Below the pieces are notes generated by a model. It had not been told where the DNA came from. It was given only the letters and a program-made list of their open reading frames with translations, and did no database searches. Of a stretch of 64,000 nucleotides of DNA, positions 44,119-55,704 are shown piece by piece. Numbering within the stretch: the stretch's first letter is position 1; each line of letters starts with the position of its first letter. Origin of the DNA: Chaetoceros tenuissimus (lineage: Eukaryota > Bacillariophyta > Thalassiosirophyceae > Chaetocerotales > Chaetocerotaceae); NCBI GenBank assembly GCA_021927905.1, contig BLLK01000029.1, positions 930,001 to 994,000 on the forward strand, in the 5' to 3' direction. Made by a program: the position numbers and the translations under genes.

Positions 44119-44539
44119 GTTTATCAGTTCCCATAGAATCTAGCCACTTGGCAGACGAAGCAGAAATAATAGAAATGTAGTGAGGACCATGTTGAGTGCT
44201 TTCTCCATTGGTATCCTCAGGGCTATGCTCTTGGCTAACCTCGAATCCGTACGTGATTTACCTTCATATGGAAAGTTGCAGTATCTGGGGGAGGGTAACC
44301 AACCGCAAACCAGCTCATGAATGTACAGAAAGAAGAAGAACTGCCTAACCAGCAGCATCCATGAGGAGGAGCTGCATGCTGAAGGATGACGGAGTCACCC
44401 AAGAACGTAGGGTGATGAGATGTTTTGGTTTGGGACACCACATCTTGCTTACTTTGTGTAAGCTGCTACATAGCAATATAATAGAATACAGATTTTCTGT
44501 AATATACACCATTCACTAACACTTTAACCATACATTTAG
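44119..44539 (+). other. 5' leader of the copia element
   Basis: Non-coding leader between the 5' LTR and gag. No convincing primer-binding site complementary to a tRNA 3' end was identified by eye, and only short shadow frames occur. Confidence 0.5.
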
Positions 44540-45247
44540 ATGGCTCAAGCTCAAGCACAGATTAACATTATTGATGATGCCGCATCCTTCTTGGATATCT
44601 TGCAATCATTCACCTTGTCTCTTAGGGCTAGACAAAGATTCACTGAGGATTACCCAACCATCAATGACCTAATGGGATCCACTAAGGAACAGGTCGAGAA
44701 TGTGATCTATAACCAAAACAGGATCTATAGAAACCATGCTACAGCAGCTCAGAGATGTTACATCAACCAGACTCAGACTCTTCGTATCCTAGCATTAAGA
44801 AGATTTGCTATTATCGCAATCAGAGAGAGGGGAGCATTCTATGAACCAAATGATGCACCTGACTTCAGCCTCGCATGGATCAATCAGATTCAGGAGGAAT
44901 ACAACCAGAATGATCCTGATCCTACCACTCCTTGTCCGTTGGTTGTCAATGTTCCGAAGTTCAAAGGAAACAACTGGTATCTAGTTAAATCACCAATCTT
45001 GCTTGCACTTCAAACTGTCTACGGACAGAGCTGTGTTTCACTAACATACCTCATCAGAGAGACTCATGTGAACTGTGAAGATACTGACAATCTTAATGAT
45101 TTTCCTTCGCTACAATCTAGAAGAGTAGCTTCCAAAGAACATGCTGGTGCAGATTTTAATAAGGACAATGTTGAACTATATGGGATCCTAGGCCAAGAAA
45201 TGGACGGCACAACTCTTGAAGACATCGTTAAATCTACACCTGGCTGA
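44540..45247 (+). CDS. Copia gag (N-terminal part), fossil
   Basis: The 235-codon frame begins MAQAQAQINIIDDAASF and is mostly helical and Gln/Asn-rich, with FIAI...REFGAF-like and VVNVPKFKGNNWYLV segments. That pattern matches gag of CoDi-type copia elements by position and composition. It directly follows the leader. Downstream remnants carry an Arg/Gly box (GRGRGRGRHGRGG) near 45620. It is part of a broken element. Confidence 0.7.
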   Translation: MAQAQAQINIIDDAASFLDILQSFTLSLRARQRFTEDYPTINDLMGSTKEQVENVIYNQNRIYRNHATAAQRCYINQTQTLRILALRRFAIIAIRERGAFYEPNDAPDFSLAWINQIQEEYNQNDPDPTTPCPLVVNVPKFKGNNWYLVKSPILLALQTVYGQSCVSLTYLIRETHVNCEDTDNLNDFPSLQSRRVASKEHAGADFNKDNVELYGILGQEMDGTTLEDIVKSTPG

Positions 45248-47514
45248 AATGGAGTCAGAGCATGGCGAAACATCACTGACAACGTTGAAGGGGCTCACTA
45301 TAACAATGAACTTCGAAGGGAAGCAAATGCGATAGCTGATTCAGCCTTCTGGGACCCAAGTAAACAGTTTTTGTTCGAAAGCTACTTCCAAAAGCATACT
45401 CAGTATCACGATGAAAAGTTCATGAGTGGTATAAGGTGTGAGAAACTCAAGGCTATCTTCATCAATGGCAATTTTGACAGCTACACCTTCACACAGTTTT
45501 ATAACTTTATCAACGAGAAGTAAAGGAGACTTGTAGCAGAGAAACTGAGTAGACCTGCTAGTATCTACAAGAGAAAGATTTCTCAACTGGATAGTGACAA
45601 TCATAGCCATACTGGCAGAGGTAGAGGTAGAGGCCGCCATGGAAGAGGCGGATGATTCAATAGAGGTGGAGGAAGAGGCCGTGAAAGAGGCCGTGGTCGT
45701 GGAGGAAGAGGAAATGATTCTAACGCCATCAACTGGAGTCTATTACCAAATGGCTTAGACCCAAATGGAAATCTCACCTTCGACGACAACACCTGGTACA
45801 ATTTCTCCAGAGAAACAAAGAGAGAGATTGAGAAACTTCGCAGGCTTCAACAGCAACAGCGTAACATTAACTCTGCTCTAAGCACATACCAGTCCGGTGA
45901 TGACAATAGCACCATTGCCACAAATAGAACGATCTTCAGTCTCATCAATGTACCAAATCAACAGCAAGGAGCTCCACTGCCTCAGCACTAGCAGCAACAG
46001 CCACCATCAAATTCATCAAGCTCTGGAAATACTAGATCCAGCAATGCTGGAGCAGCATCTGGATCGAATGAGTGACTAGGATACATTTCTTTGTTGGTCG
46101 TATCTGCATTGTTCCTCAAGCATATGATCAGAAGATTCTCCCTATGTAAGAAGATGATATTTGGAGTTCACCTATTCCATTCCATGAGAATCAACAGTAT
46201 TGCAAGGAATTCACCTGTTATTAATGCACCACTGTCAGAGGAAAAAATGAAAACTGGTTGCAGACTCGGTAGCGACTCTCATGCAGATACGTGCTGCGTG
46301 AACGATCATGCGTACATCAAGACAATTGTTGAAGGGATGACAGTCGATGCAATTCCATTTGATTAGTCCCTGGGAAAAGTGTCTAACTTATCAATTGTAC
46401 ATGCAATTTTAGCAGTCATAACATGCTCGACGGTCATACTCACTTGATCAGGCTTTGCAACTCTATCTATGTGCTGCCTCACATGAACAATTGCCTCTTA
46501 TGTCCAAACCAAGCAAGAGAATTTGGAACAATTGTTGACATTGTTCCTATACCTTTAGATCACACAGGCCAATCAACCTTCAGCCTGCATACAACCGATG
46601 GAACTGTCTTTCCATTTTCTAGATATTGACCAACAGCATACATCCATGTGCAACGACCAACTCAGGAGGAACTTGATCACCTACCAATAATCGACATCAC
46701 TGAGGAGGAAGAATGGGATCCATATGCAAATGAATCAGACAATATCAGTTCAGTCAATACTTGGAGAGATAGGCTTCAAGTCCACATCGATGCTGTTAGT
46801 CAAGGCATATACTCAGGGAGCTCTGATTACATCTATGATTACTATGAGCCATGTTCAGAGCATCTACCAGAACATGTACAGCGTTCTATTGCATCTACCC
46901 TGACAACTAAGCCCAAAGGATCTCTTACAGCTGAGTATCTAGCGCATATTTGGTATTGTGGAAAGGAAACGGCTATAAAGACTATTGATGCAACTACATG
47001 CAAACATTATAGGCGTAAGGAGCGTGGTATAACACAGCGATTCAAGCCTTCACGCAACTTCATGAGATATCGGCAAATAACATTACCAGCTAGAGAGTTC
47101 TTCACCGACACGTGGAAATCCAAAGTCAAGTCAATAAGAGAACATAAATACTCACAGGTATATGGGAACAAGTTTCGGCTTCATTAAATGCTATCCGATG
47201 GAAACCAATACTCAAGGTCACCTCGGAGAGACTCTGTCAGTATTCATACAAGATGTAACTCCACACAGATAATGCTCCTGAAATGGTAGGCAGAAAGACG
47301 CCATTCTTTAAGAAGGCAGGGAACGAAGGAATCCATCTAACAAGCATTGAACCTGAATGACCAGACGAGAATTATGGTGAGATCTTAGTAAGGATTGTCA
47401 AACTTGGATCAGCCAGACTGATGCTAAGAAGAAAGGTCCCAATGAGGCTTTGGTGTTATGCAATGGGGTATTTTTGCGATCTTCACTCTATAACAGTACC
47501 TGGTATGTATCGTA

Positions 47515-50500
47515 TGCTCCGGACATGTATCTAGGTGCTGACTTCGCCAAGTTCGAGATATTCGACGAGGAAACAAACACAGTTATCAACACTTGGTCCA
47601 TGTCTGCCGACAGTCATATCAAGAAAGCATTGGAAGTTGTACAGGCAAGAATGATTAGGGACAATGTTAGGTTCAAGTCCAAGAAAACTGCTGAAAGTCC
47701 TTTCACATCACAAGACTATAGACCTGAATTAGACACTAGCGAGTGTTGTAATGAAGACCAAGTAGAATTCTTCCAGAGTCTTGTTGGGATAGCGAGATGG
47801 CTATGCAAGCTAGGTAGAGTGGATGTGCTTACCGAACCTTCCCTATTATCTACATGTCTAGCAAACCCACGTACTGGAAACTTGCATCAAGCATTACACA
47901 TTTCAAGTATCTCAAGGATCATAACAGCTCCAAAATTGTATTTGATCCAAGATATGCCAACATCACCGATGACCACTTGCCGAGAGAACAACAAGCGGAC
48001 TACAAGGCAATGTAAATGAAAGAGGAACCCAAATAAGCGAGTATGTGGAGTTTGAATTCTACGATTATTGTTGGTATTGGGATACCCCGCAAGGATATCC
48101 GCACGAGAAAAAGCATATCGGACGATGGCTCGGTGTCGCCCACAGAGTGGGACAAGCTATGGTGTTCTGGGTTATGACTGCTAATGGCAAAGTGATTGCA
48201 AGGAGTACCGTTGTACCTCTGGAACCAGCTGAATATGAGGTACAAGAAGTCAAAGATAGGATGTCAGACCTTGATAAGACTATCACTAGCAAGATTGGTG
48301 ACTACAGAAATGCACTACAAGAAGATGTCACAGAAGTCGCTGATCTTGATGAGGATGATCTTGATGCTCAACTTGGATTCTGTTTTGATCTATCTGATGG
48401 TGAACTGAATGGCAGCAACAATGATGAATTGCAAGAAGATGACATCCCTGAATCAGATTGCTCCAGTCATGAAGTTGACTCGTCAGCGTTTGATAAGTTC
48501 CTTGGAATCGAGGTCAACATCTACTGTTATTGGCAAAGTCACAAAGAGAAAGCGTGATCATGACAATGCTCTGATAGGTCAATACAATGAGAATCCGATT
48601 CTCAATACTGCTCTATATCAAGTTGAAACTCCAGATGGTAACATACATGAGTATACCGCCAATCGCATAGCTGAACACCTATGGGAGATTCAGTAAGGAT
48701 AATGTTCCTCATAGCTGCATTGAATGACTTGGATATTAAGATGTGCGACATAGGAAATGCTTACCTGAATGCTGAAACACGTGAAAGAGTCTACTTCATC
48801 GCAGGACCTGAGTGGGGAAGCAGAGCTGGAATGCCCGTAACAATTGTAAGAGCTTTATATGGGTTGAAGTCTAGCGGAGCAGAATGGAAGAAATCGTTTG
48901 CCTCCTATATCAAGCATACACTTGGGTATGAGCCATGCGTAGGTTCTGACGACAATGTCTATTTGAAAGCAATGAAGGACAAGGATGGGAATAGAGACTA
49001 TGCATTGAAGGAGCCATCATCTGCTCCGGACATGTATCTAGGTGCTGACTTCGCCAAGTTCGAGATATTCGACGAGGAAACGAACACAGTTATCAACACT
49101 TGGTCCATGTCTGCCGACAGTCATATCAAGAAAGCATTGGAAGTTGTACAGGCAAGAATGATTAGGGACAATGTTAGGTTCAAGTCCAAGAAAACTGCTG
49201 AAAGTCCTTTCACATCACAAGACTATAGACCTGAATTAGACACTAGCGAGCGTTGTAATGAAGACCAAGTAGAATTCTTCCAGAGTCTTGTTGGGATAGC
49301 GAGATGGCTATGCAAGCTAGGTAGAGTGGATGTGCTTACCGAACCTTCCCTATTATCTACATGTCTAGCAAACCCACGTACTGGAAACTTGCATCAAGCA
49401 TTACACATTTCAAGTATCTCAAGGATCATAACAGCTCCAAAATTGTATTTGATCCAAGATATGCCAACATCACCGATGACCACTTGCCGAGAGAACAACA
49501 AGCGGACTACAAGGCAATGTAAATGAAAGAGGAACCCAAATAAGCGAGTATGTGGAGTTTGAATTCTACGATTATTGTTGGTATTGGGATACCCCGCAAG
49601 GATATCCGCACGAGAAAAAGCATATCGGACGATGGCTCGGTGTCGCCCACAGAGTGGGACAAGCTATGGTGTTCTGGGTTATGACTGCTAATGGCAAAGT
49701 GATTGCAAGGAGTACCGTTGTACCTCTGGAACCAGCTGAATATGAGGTACAAGAAGTCAAAGATAGGATGTCAGACCTTGATAAGACTATCACTAGCAAG
49801 ATTGGTGACTACAGAAATGCACTACAAGAAGATGTCACAGAAGTCGCTGATCTTGATGAGGATGATCTTGATGCTCAACTTGGATTCTGTTTTGATCTAT
49901 CTGATGGTGAACTGAATGGCAGCAACAATGATGAATTGCAAGAAGATGACATCCCTGAATCAGATTGCTCCAGTCATGAAGTTGACTCGTCAGCGTTTGA
50001 TAAGTTCCTTGGAATCGAGGTCAACATCTACTGTTATTGGCAAAGTCACAAAGAGAAAGCGTGATCATGACAATGCTCTGATAGGTCAATACAATGAGAA
50101 TCCGATTCTCAATACTGCTCTATATCAAGTTGAAACTCCAGATGGTAACATACATGAGTATACCGCCAATCGCATAGCTGAACACCTATGGGAGATTCAG
50201 TAAGGATAATGTTCCTCATAGCTGCATTGAATGACTTGGATATTAAGATGTGCGACATAGGAAATGCTTACCTGAATGCTGAAACACGTGAAAGAGTCTA
50301 CTTCATCGCAGGACCTGAGTGGGGAAGCAGAGCTGGAATGCCCGTAACAATTGTAAGAGCTTTATATGGGTTGAAGTCTAGCGGAGCAGAATGGAAGAAA
50401 TCGTTTGCCTCCTATATCAAGCATACACTTGGGTATGAGCCATGCGTAGGTTCTGACGACAATGTCTATTTGAAAGCAATGAAGGACAAGGATGGGAATA

Positions 50501-51038
50501 GAGACTATGCATTGAAGGAGCCATCATCTGCTCCGGACATGTATCTAGGTGCTGACTTCGCCAAGTTCGAGATATTCGACGAGGAAACGAACACAGTTAT
50601 CAACACTTGGTCCATGTCTGCCGACAGTCATATCAAGAAAGCATTGGAAGTTGTACAGGCAAGAATGATTAGGGACAATGTTAGGTTCAAGTCCAAGAAA
50701 ACTGCTGAAAGTCCTTTCACATCACAAGACTATAGACCTGAATTAGACACTAGCGAGCGTTGTAATGAAGACCAAGTAGAATTCTTCCAGAGTCTTGTTG
50801 GGATAGCGAGATGGCTATGCAAGCTAGGTAGAGTGGATGTGCTTACCGAACCTTCCCTATTATCTACATGTCTAGCAAACCCACGTACTGGAAACTTGCA
50901 TCAAGCATTACACATTTCAAGTATCTCAAGGATCATAACAGCTCCAAAATTGTATTTGATCCAAGATATGCCAACATCACCGATGACCACTTGCCGAGAG
51001 AACAACAAGCGGACTACAAGGCAATGTAAATGAAAGAG
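47515..51038 (+). repeat. 1,507-bp tandem array inside the copia element (2.3 units)
   Basis: Units 47515-49021 and 49022-50528 are followed by a partial third (50529-51038), each starting TGCTCCGGACATGTATC. The first two units differ by only a few bases, and I saw none between the second and the start of the third. Each unit spans the later part of the RT region, integrase C-terminal remnants and the early RT region. The order is rotated relative to a normal element, as expected for a tandem duplication with ends inside pol. Confidence 0.92.
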
Positions 51039-51563
51039 TTGTACCCTGACGCAGTAGAGGACATACCTAAGAATGCACCCAAGCCACTTGGCAGACCAGT
51101 GCAGATCTCAGTATTCGTAGATGCTGACCATGCAGGAGACAAGATTACTAGGAGATCAAGAACTGGAATTCTATTGTATCTTAATAAAGCACCAATACTA
51201 TGGTACTCAAAGAGACAAAACACTGTGGAGACATCTACATTTGGATCTGAATTTGTTGCGATGAGATTGTCATTTGAGATGATAAAATCTATGAAGTATA
51301 AGTTGCGAATGTTTGAAATACCAATAGAAGGACCAGCGAGAGTGTATGGTGATAACAATGCTGTTATACTTAACTCATCATCACCAGAGTCTACATTGAA
51401 GAAGAAACACCATTCAATTAACTATCACTATGTCAGAGAATGTGTCGCTGCCGGAATAGGACTAATTTTCAAGGTTGATACGGGATCCAATTTAGCAGAT
51501 CTATTTACTAAGGTTTTGGATAAGGTGAAGCGTAAGAAATTTGTGAAGATGATTTTGAGATAA
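51030..51563 (+). CDS. Copia RNase H region, fossil
   Basis: The frame carries a copia-type RNase H: ISVFVDADHAGDKITRRSRT, VETSTFGSEFVAMR, ARVYGDNNAVILNSS and the closing LADLFTKVLDKVKRKKFV. It lies just before the purine tract and 3' LTR, as expected for the end of pol. It belongs to the broken element at 43.9-51.8 kb and is closely similar to the fragment at 55.8-56.3 kb, so the two are sister families. Confidence 0.85.
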   Translation: MKELYPDAVEDIPKNAPKPLGRPVQISVFVDADHAGDKITRRSRTGILLYLNKAPILWYSKRQNTVETSTFGSEFVAMRLSFEMIKSMKYKLRMFEIPIEGPARVYGDNNAVILNSSSPESTLKKKHHSINYHYVRECVAAGIGLIFKVDTGSNLADLFTKVLDKVKRKKFVKMILR

Positions 51564-51608
51564 TACTGTCATTGGAATTTAATTAATTGGAAATCAATTC
51601 AAGGGGAG

Positions 51609-51794
51609 CGTTTAAATCCCACCGTACAGACACGGATAATAAAATACACGTTATTAGAATATAGCGATACTCATGTGGAGAACACTAGAACAACAAGAAC
51701 ACTATGTAACATAATATCTTTTTAATACCCTCAATACTATCATACACTAGAAATACAGACAGTTAGCAATACCTATAACGGTAAGAATAAAACG
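51609..51794 (+). repeat. 3' LTR of the copia element
   Basis: 186 bp, a direct repeat of 43932-44118. It is preceded by AAGGGGAG (polypurine tract) and followed by the CCTG target duplication. It ends 70 bp before the start codon of the next gene. Confidence 0.88.
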
Positions 51795-51864
51795 CCTGTT
51801 CAATACGTACAATATATTTTCAATTTTTTTTTTTCATTTTAGACTAGTCAGAATCATAGACATC

Positions 51865-53016
51865 ATGACTTCCAATAGATGTGACAAAGGGAAAAATATA
51901 TTACTTGTAACGCTAGTTCTATTGTGTCTACTCTGTGCTGTTCAGTTCGAAGGTAAGCAATATCAATTCTTGAGAACTCTCTACAAAGAAATGTATTTTG
52001 TCAGCGAAGGTGTGAAGTTGGGATCTATAAATTGTACAGGCGATAGTTTTGCCTCTTTTGTTTCGCATACATCTTTCAGCAATAGTTTCATGATGAATTC
52101 CATGACCTATCAAGAGCGCTTAAAAAGATACAAACAAAGATATAATTATCACCTACCTACAACTTATTTCAATCACACATTACGAGAGGAAATATGTGGT
52201 CCAGCCCCAAACTATACCAAATATTTTCAAGGCGGTCCAGGACAAAGATCTGGAGATGGTGAAGATAAGGTCATTTATGAGTTATTTTTTAAGAACGCAA
52301 GCAGCATTGAAAGAGGTTCTGTGGTTGAAATGGGAGCATATAATGGTATTCAGCAATCAAATTCTCGTTTCTTCGATGTTTGTCTTGGTTGGAATAATTT
52401 ACTTATAGAGGGTATGCCTAAAACATATGAACAATTGCTTCTCAATCGTCCGCAGGCACATCGTATGAACTTTGCTCCGTCTTGTACAGAAGAAGAAGAA
52501 ATGGCAAACAAGACAGTCAAGTTTGATAACTATCCTCAGACTAATGCAGGGGTTTCAGGAGCAGCGAATGTGACCACAGCCTACACTGCAAAAAAATGGA
52601 CAGTGGATGTACCTTGTGGTCCATTGACCCCAGTTCTTCTTGACATGTTTCCAAATGGACATGTAACATTCTTCTCATTGGATGTAGAAGGATCTGAGCC
52701 ATATATAGTACAGAATATTGATTTTAAAAGAATCTTTATTGAAATAATGATTATTGAGCATGCGAATCATTTCTGCAGAAGGAATGATCATTGTCAGAGC
52801 CGTGATAATTTTCGTAGGATGATGGATAATGAAGGCTACATTCGTTTCACAAAGCTTGTTGCAAAATCTGACCTTTATATACATCCAAAGTCCAAATATT
52901 TGAATATTCTTTTAAAAAATCCGTCCTATAGGACCATGTATGATTGTTTCATGGATAATAAGAATGACAAAAATATCATACCACACGCTGCTACTAGAGG
53001 AGCAGCTACTTGTTGA
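51865..53016 (+). CDS. FkbM-type methyltransferase with N-terminal signal anchor
   Basis: The 383-residue intact frame starts MTSNRCDKGKN and has one hydrophobic segment (about residues 11-28, ILLVTLVLLCLLCAV), giving a type II membrane protein with a lumenal domain. Several N-glycosylation sequons (NCT, NHT, NYT, NAS, NKT, NVT) agree with the secretory pathway. The methyltransferase domain shows SVVEMGAYNGIQQSNSRFFD (SAM motif I, about 152), NLLIEGMPKTYEQL, TFFSLDVEGSEPYIVQNIDF (about 268) and IIEHANHFC. By family it would methylate an oxygen of a sugar or other hydroxyl; the substrate is unknown. The copia 3' LTR ends 70 bp upstream, so the original promoter has been displaced by 7.9 kb. 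No intron is evident. Confidence 0.9.
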   Translation: MTSNRCDKGKNILLVTLVLLCLLCAVQFEGKQYQFLRTLYKEMYFVSEGVKLGSINCTGDSFASFVSHTSFSNSFMMNSMTYQERLKRYKQRYNYHLPTTYFNHTLREEICGPAPNYTKYFQGGPGQRSGDGEDKVIYELFFKNASSIERGSVVEMGAYNGIQQSNSRFFDVCLGWNNLLIEGMPKTYEQLLLNRPQAHRMNFAPSCTEEEEMANKTVKFDNYPQTNAGVSGAANVTTAYTAKKWTVDVPCGPLTPVLLDMFPNGHVTFFSLDVEGSEPYIVQNIDFKRIFIEIMIIEHANHFCRRNDHCQSRDNFRRMMDNEGYIRFTKLVAKSDLYIHPKSKYLNILLKNPSYRTMYDCFMDNKNDKNIIPHAATRGAATC

Positions 53017-54434
53017 ATGAGTAGTAAATGACGCCGCAAAGCAAGAAACTTTATTAAAAAAAAAAAAACAACAACAAAAACGGCTTATGCAGAACAAGTT
53101 ACAACGTTAAGAAATTTAAGTAAAAAAATGCTGTTATTAGGGAAAAATGTTGATTGGACAACAAAATATTTAATCTATAAAATATTATTATCATTTTAAT
53201 TTCTTAGGCCTGTAGGAGTGGAAAATTCTCTTTGGCACTCTTTGGAACCCAATATAGAATGGAATCACTCTTTGGAACTTTACATGAATGGAATCAAAAC
53301 AAAAGAAAAATTACTTTTGTAATTTGCAGAAATTAAAATATTTTAAAAGGAGCCTTAGTATTGGATTTATTTTGTTTTCTCGGATTGGTATATTTATAAT
53401 ATACTGTACACATGTAGATGCACCAACTGCAACTGTTATTGCTCTGAACAATTTTCTTTTCGCAGAGCCTGTAGTTTCCAATGTTACTCTATTGTAGATC
53501 CAAGTCTACACGGATAAATGCTAGCTCAGGCCATAACGAAGTAGGGTTTGAATTGAAGCAAAAGCTGAAAAAATGGGGGACAGAGCAATATGTTTTTTGT
53601 CATGCATAAAAGGTAAGTTACTAACTACAGCCCCAATTATATTTGAAAAGTAGCATTGGATACAGATAGATAAAGTGTAATAGTGGACTTAAGATTTAAT
53701 AGTTAAATAGGTTAAATAGGTAATAATTACATTCAACATTTCAACATTACAGCTAGCATATTTGACATGACTCAAGAGGACAGCCAGAACTAGGAGCCAT
53801 ACTTGAAGAACAAGGATTCTGATGATGATATCAGAACAGGATCAATGTGATGCTTCCTTGAACAGTTTGGAAGACCTATTTGCACTGAATTTAATGGAGA
53901 CTCAAAAACTTCACATGGCATCATTAGTTTCTATGCCAAACTCTTGGACAATATTCACAGCTAAAAAAATCCTAGTTATGCTTGGTGAGGGTTCCAATGG
54001 ATCAGCACCACCCTCAGGACTTATGCTACATCCAAAGATTGTTCAGGTACAGAGAGGTTATGGTGGTTTCTGAAAAAGGTTTTATGTAAAAGTAAATGGA
54101 TGCTCTCTCCACAGGAATCCAATAAAATCAATTGATGTTGAATGCAGTGGAGGCTGAAAAGAAATAAGTAACCTAACCAATCAAATTTTTGTAACACTGC
54201 TACAGATAGTAGCTACCGGTTAGGTAATGGTATCCTGACCTGACATGGACTATGCATAGGATTGGCCGAATCTTTGGTTCAATTCTTCTTCATGTGCTAC
54301 ATCAGCAGAATTCTATAAAGAATTCTTCTTTTTTGTATTTGGAACAAACATTCTTTTAGGTAGCAAATAGTAACATTAATTCCCATCTAATTACTTTGAA
54401 TCCTTCGTTGTATCACTAGTAATTACTATCCACA
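53017..54434. other. Downstream region of FkbM gene 2, no gene recognised
   Basis: An A-rich run (about 53058-53072) follows the gene closely. The tract 53135-53345 resembles 43660-43805 upstream of the copia insertion and contains internal short direct repeats (CTCTTTGGAAC and GAATGGAATCA, each more than once). An 83-codon frame at 53822-54073 has no recognisable family. A TGGTATC at about 54228 might be an eroded primer-binding site of the following gag fossil, but this is weak. Confidence 0.5.
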
Positions 54435-55130
54435 ATGAGTGATTCTATTGCAAATACACCAATCAAAATGTGGCCAGCCCTTGATTACGCAGACTTTGTA
54501 ACTGCCAAGCTTCAGCAAGACTTTGCTGATGGTTCCTATCGCAAAGAGAGTTTGCCAACCTCTGATGGAGAAGGTGGAAGCACTGGAAAAGCGAAAGCCT
54601 TTCTCTATGTACGCGAGCGCTTTGTCTCCGCAGCCAACCGTAAGCTACAGTGGGGTGATCTGGAAACGTTTGAGAACTTTGAGGATGTGCTTAAAGGACC
54701 TGCGCAGCACTACTGGACTGATACCGTCTATACCCATGCAAATGTAGTGGCAGCAGCAGATGCAGACAAGTTTCAAGTTGCAGTGAACCTTATGATGATT
54801 CAGAGGGCGTTCTAGAGGGGATGCTGTTCTAGAATACCTGCATTCTGATAAAGTGAGAAAGGAAAAGAGCAAGAGTGTTGCGGAGCAAATAGGGAGACTT
54901 TGTACTCTTGTAGGATATGCCAAGGAACTCCTTAGAGTCGTAGCGCCAAGACCTAATGATAACCTTGAAAAGAAGCTTGTTTTTGATTCCTTCCCATATC
55001 AATGGAAGTTGGTAGTGTGAATCAGATCTAACAGAGTGAAACCATATGAAGGATATGGAGGCAATAAACCAGGGATTAATTATTTACAGGGATGTAGTTA
55101 AGAGTGTCGCAAGCTTGTAATGCTTCGCTG
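54435..55130 (+). mobile_element. Copia (CoDi-like) gag fossil
   Basis: A 126-codon frame (MSDSIANTPIKMWPALDY at its start, YWTDTVYTHANVVAAA near its end) is followed by gag-like sequence to about 55100 (EYLHSDKVRKEK, VAEQIGRLCTLVGYAKELL). The composition and order fit gag of copia elements. It is cut off at about 55130, where a minus-strand Crypton fragment begins. It is broken, with at least three interruptions. Confidence 0.65.
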
Positions 55131-55134
55131 ACAT

Positions 55135-55704
55135 CTACCATAAGTGAGTTTTGCCTGATGTATAGTAAGAAGGCATTGCTTTTGAATGTGCTGTAACCTT
55201 TTCCAGAGGGAGAGTAGTATCAAGTTTGTGTACAACTGCTTTAAGCCGAGCACTAACTGCTGCACTAGTGATGGAACCTAAGCTGCCATCATTAAACTGA
55301 ACTGTATTGACTGCGGAGTCGAGCGTTGTACCGGGGTACGAAAGTATATGATCAACAATGCCAGCCCAGATTTGAACTGGACAAAATTCAGGAGAAACAG
55401 CTGATCTTTTAAAAGTGATCATAACATGATCGGCCTCTGCCCTATTGGTAGTTGGTCAGCCATTTTTAAAAAATACTATATCTCTGATGGTAAGAAGCTT
55501 GGTGAGAGGTGCAGGGTCTGCCGAGAGTGTATTTTCACAAGCTCTCATAGCAAAATGCACTGCTCCATTTACTAGTTCCCCTATGGCGTGAAAGATAGGT
55601 TTGGACCGTGGTGAAAAGATATAGTAGTTACGTATCAAAATAGTAATTATCTTATTGTGTGTATATGTAAAGTGTTCGTTTGTGATGTGAAAAAGATACT
55701 TCAA
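55135..55704 (-). pseudogene. Crypton-type tyrosine recombinase fragment
   Basis: Two minus-strand frames match a YR protein family abundant in diatoms. The first (55704-55456) has ELVNGAVHFAMRACENT, the box A region with its arginine in FAMRAC, then LTIRDIVFFKNG. The second (55422-55135) has EFCPVQIWAGIVDHILSYPG, TPVNT-like AVNTVQFNDGS and ARLKAVVHKL, ending EKVTAHS. A frame change lies between them beside a T/A homopolymer. After AHS the expected IRSGAAM box with its arginine and the C-terminal tyrosine are missing, so the enzyme would be inactive. It is bounded by copia pieces on both sides. Confidence 0.72.

Larger units (their letters stand above)
43932..51794 (+). mobile_element. Ty1/copia (CoDi-like) LTR retrotransposon with 4-bp target duplication
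   Basis: LTRs of 187 and 186 bp (43932-44118 and 51609-51794) bound the element, with CCTG on both outer sides (43928-43931 and 51795-51798). The LTRs begin CGTTTAAATCCC and end AATAAAACG, and the 3' LTR is preceded by a purine tract AAGGGGAG. Inside, in order: gag (from 44540), Arg/Gly-rich region, protease (GSDSHADTCC near 46270), integrase remnants (TWKSKVKSI near 47120; KHIGRWLGVAHR), RT (NAYLNAETRERVYF; ALYGLKSSGAEWKKS) and RNase H (VDADHAGDKITRRS; TFGSEFVAMR). It is broken, with roughly eight or more breaks. LTRs differ at about 6%, so the insertion is not recent. It contains a 1,507-bp tandem array. Confidence 0.87.
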
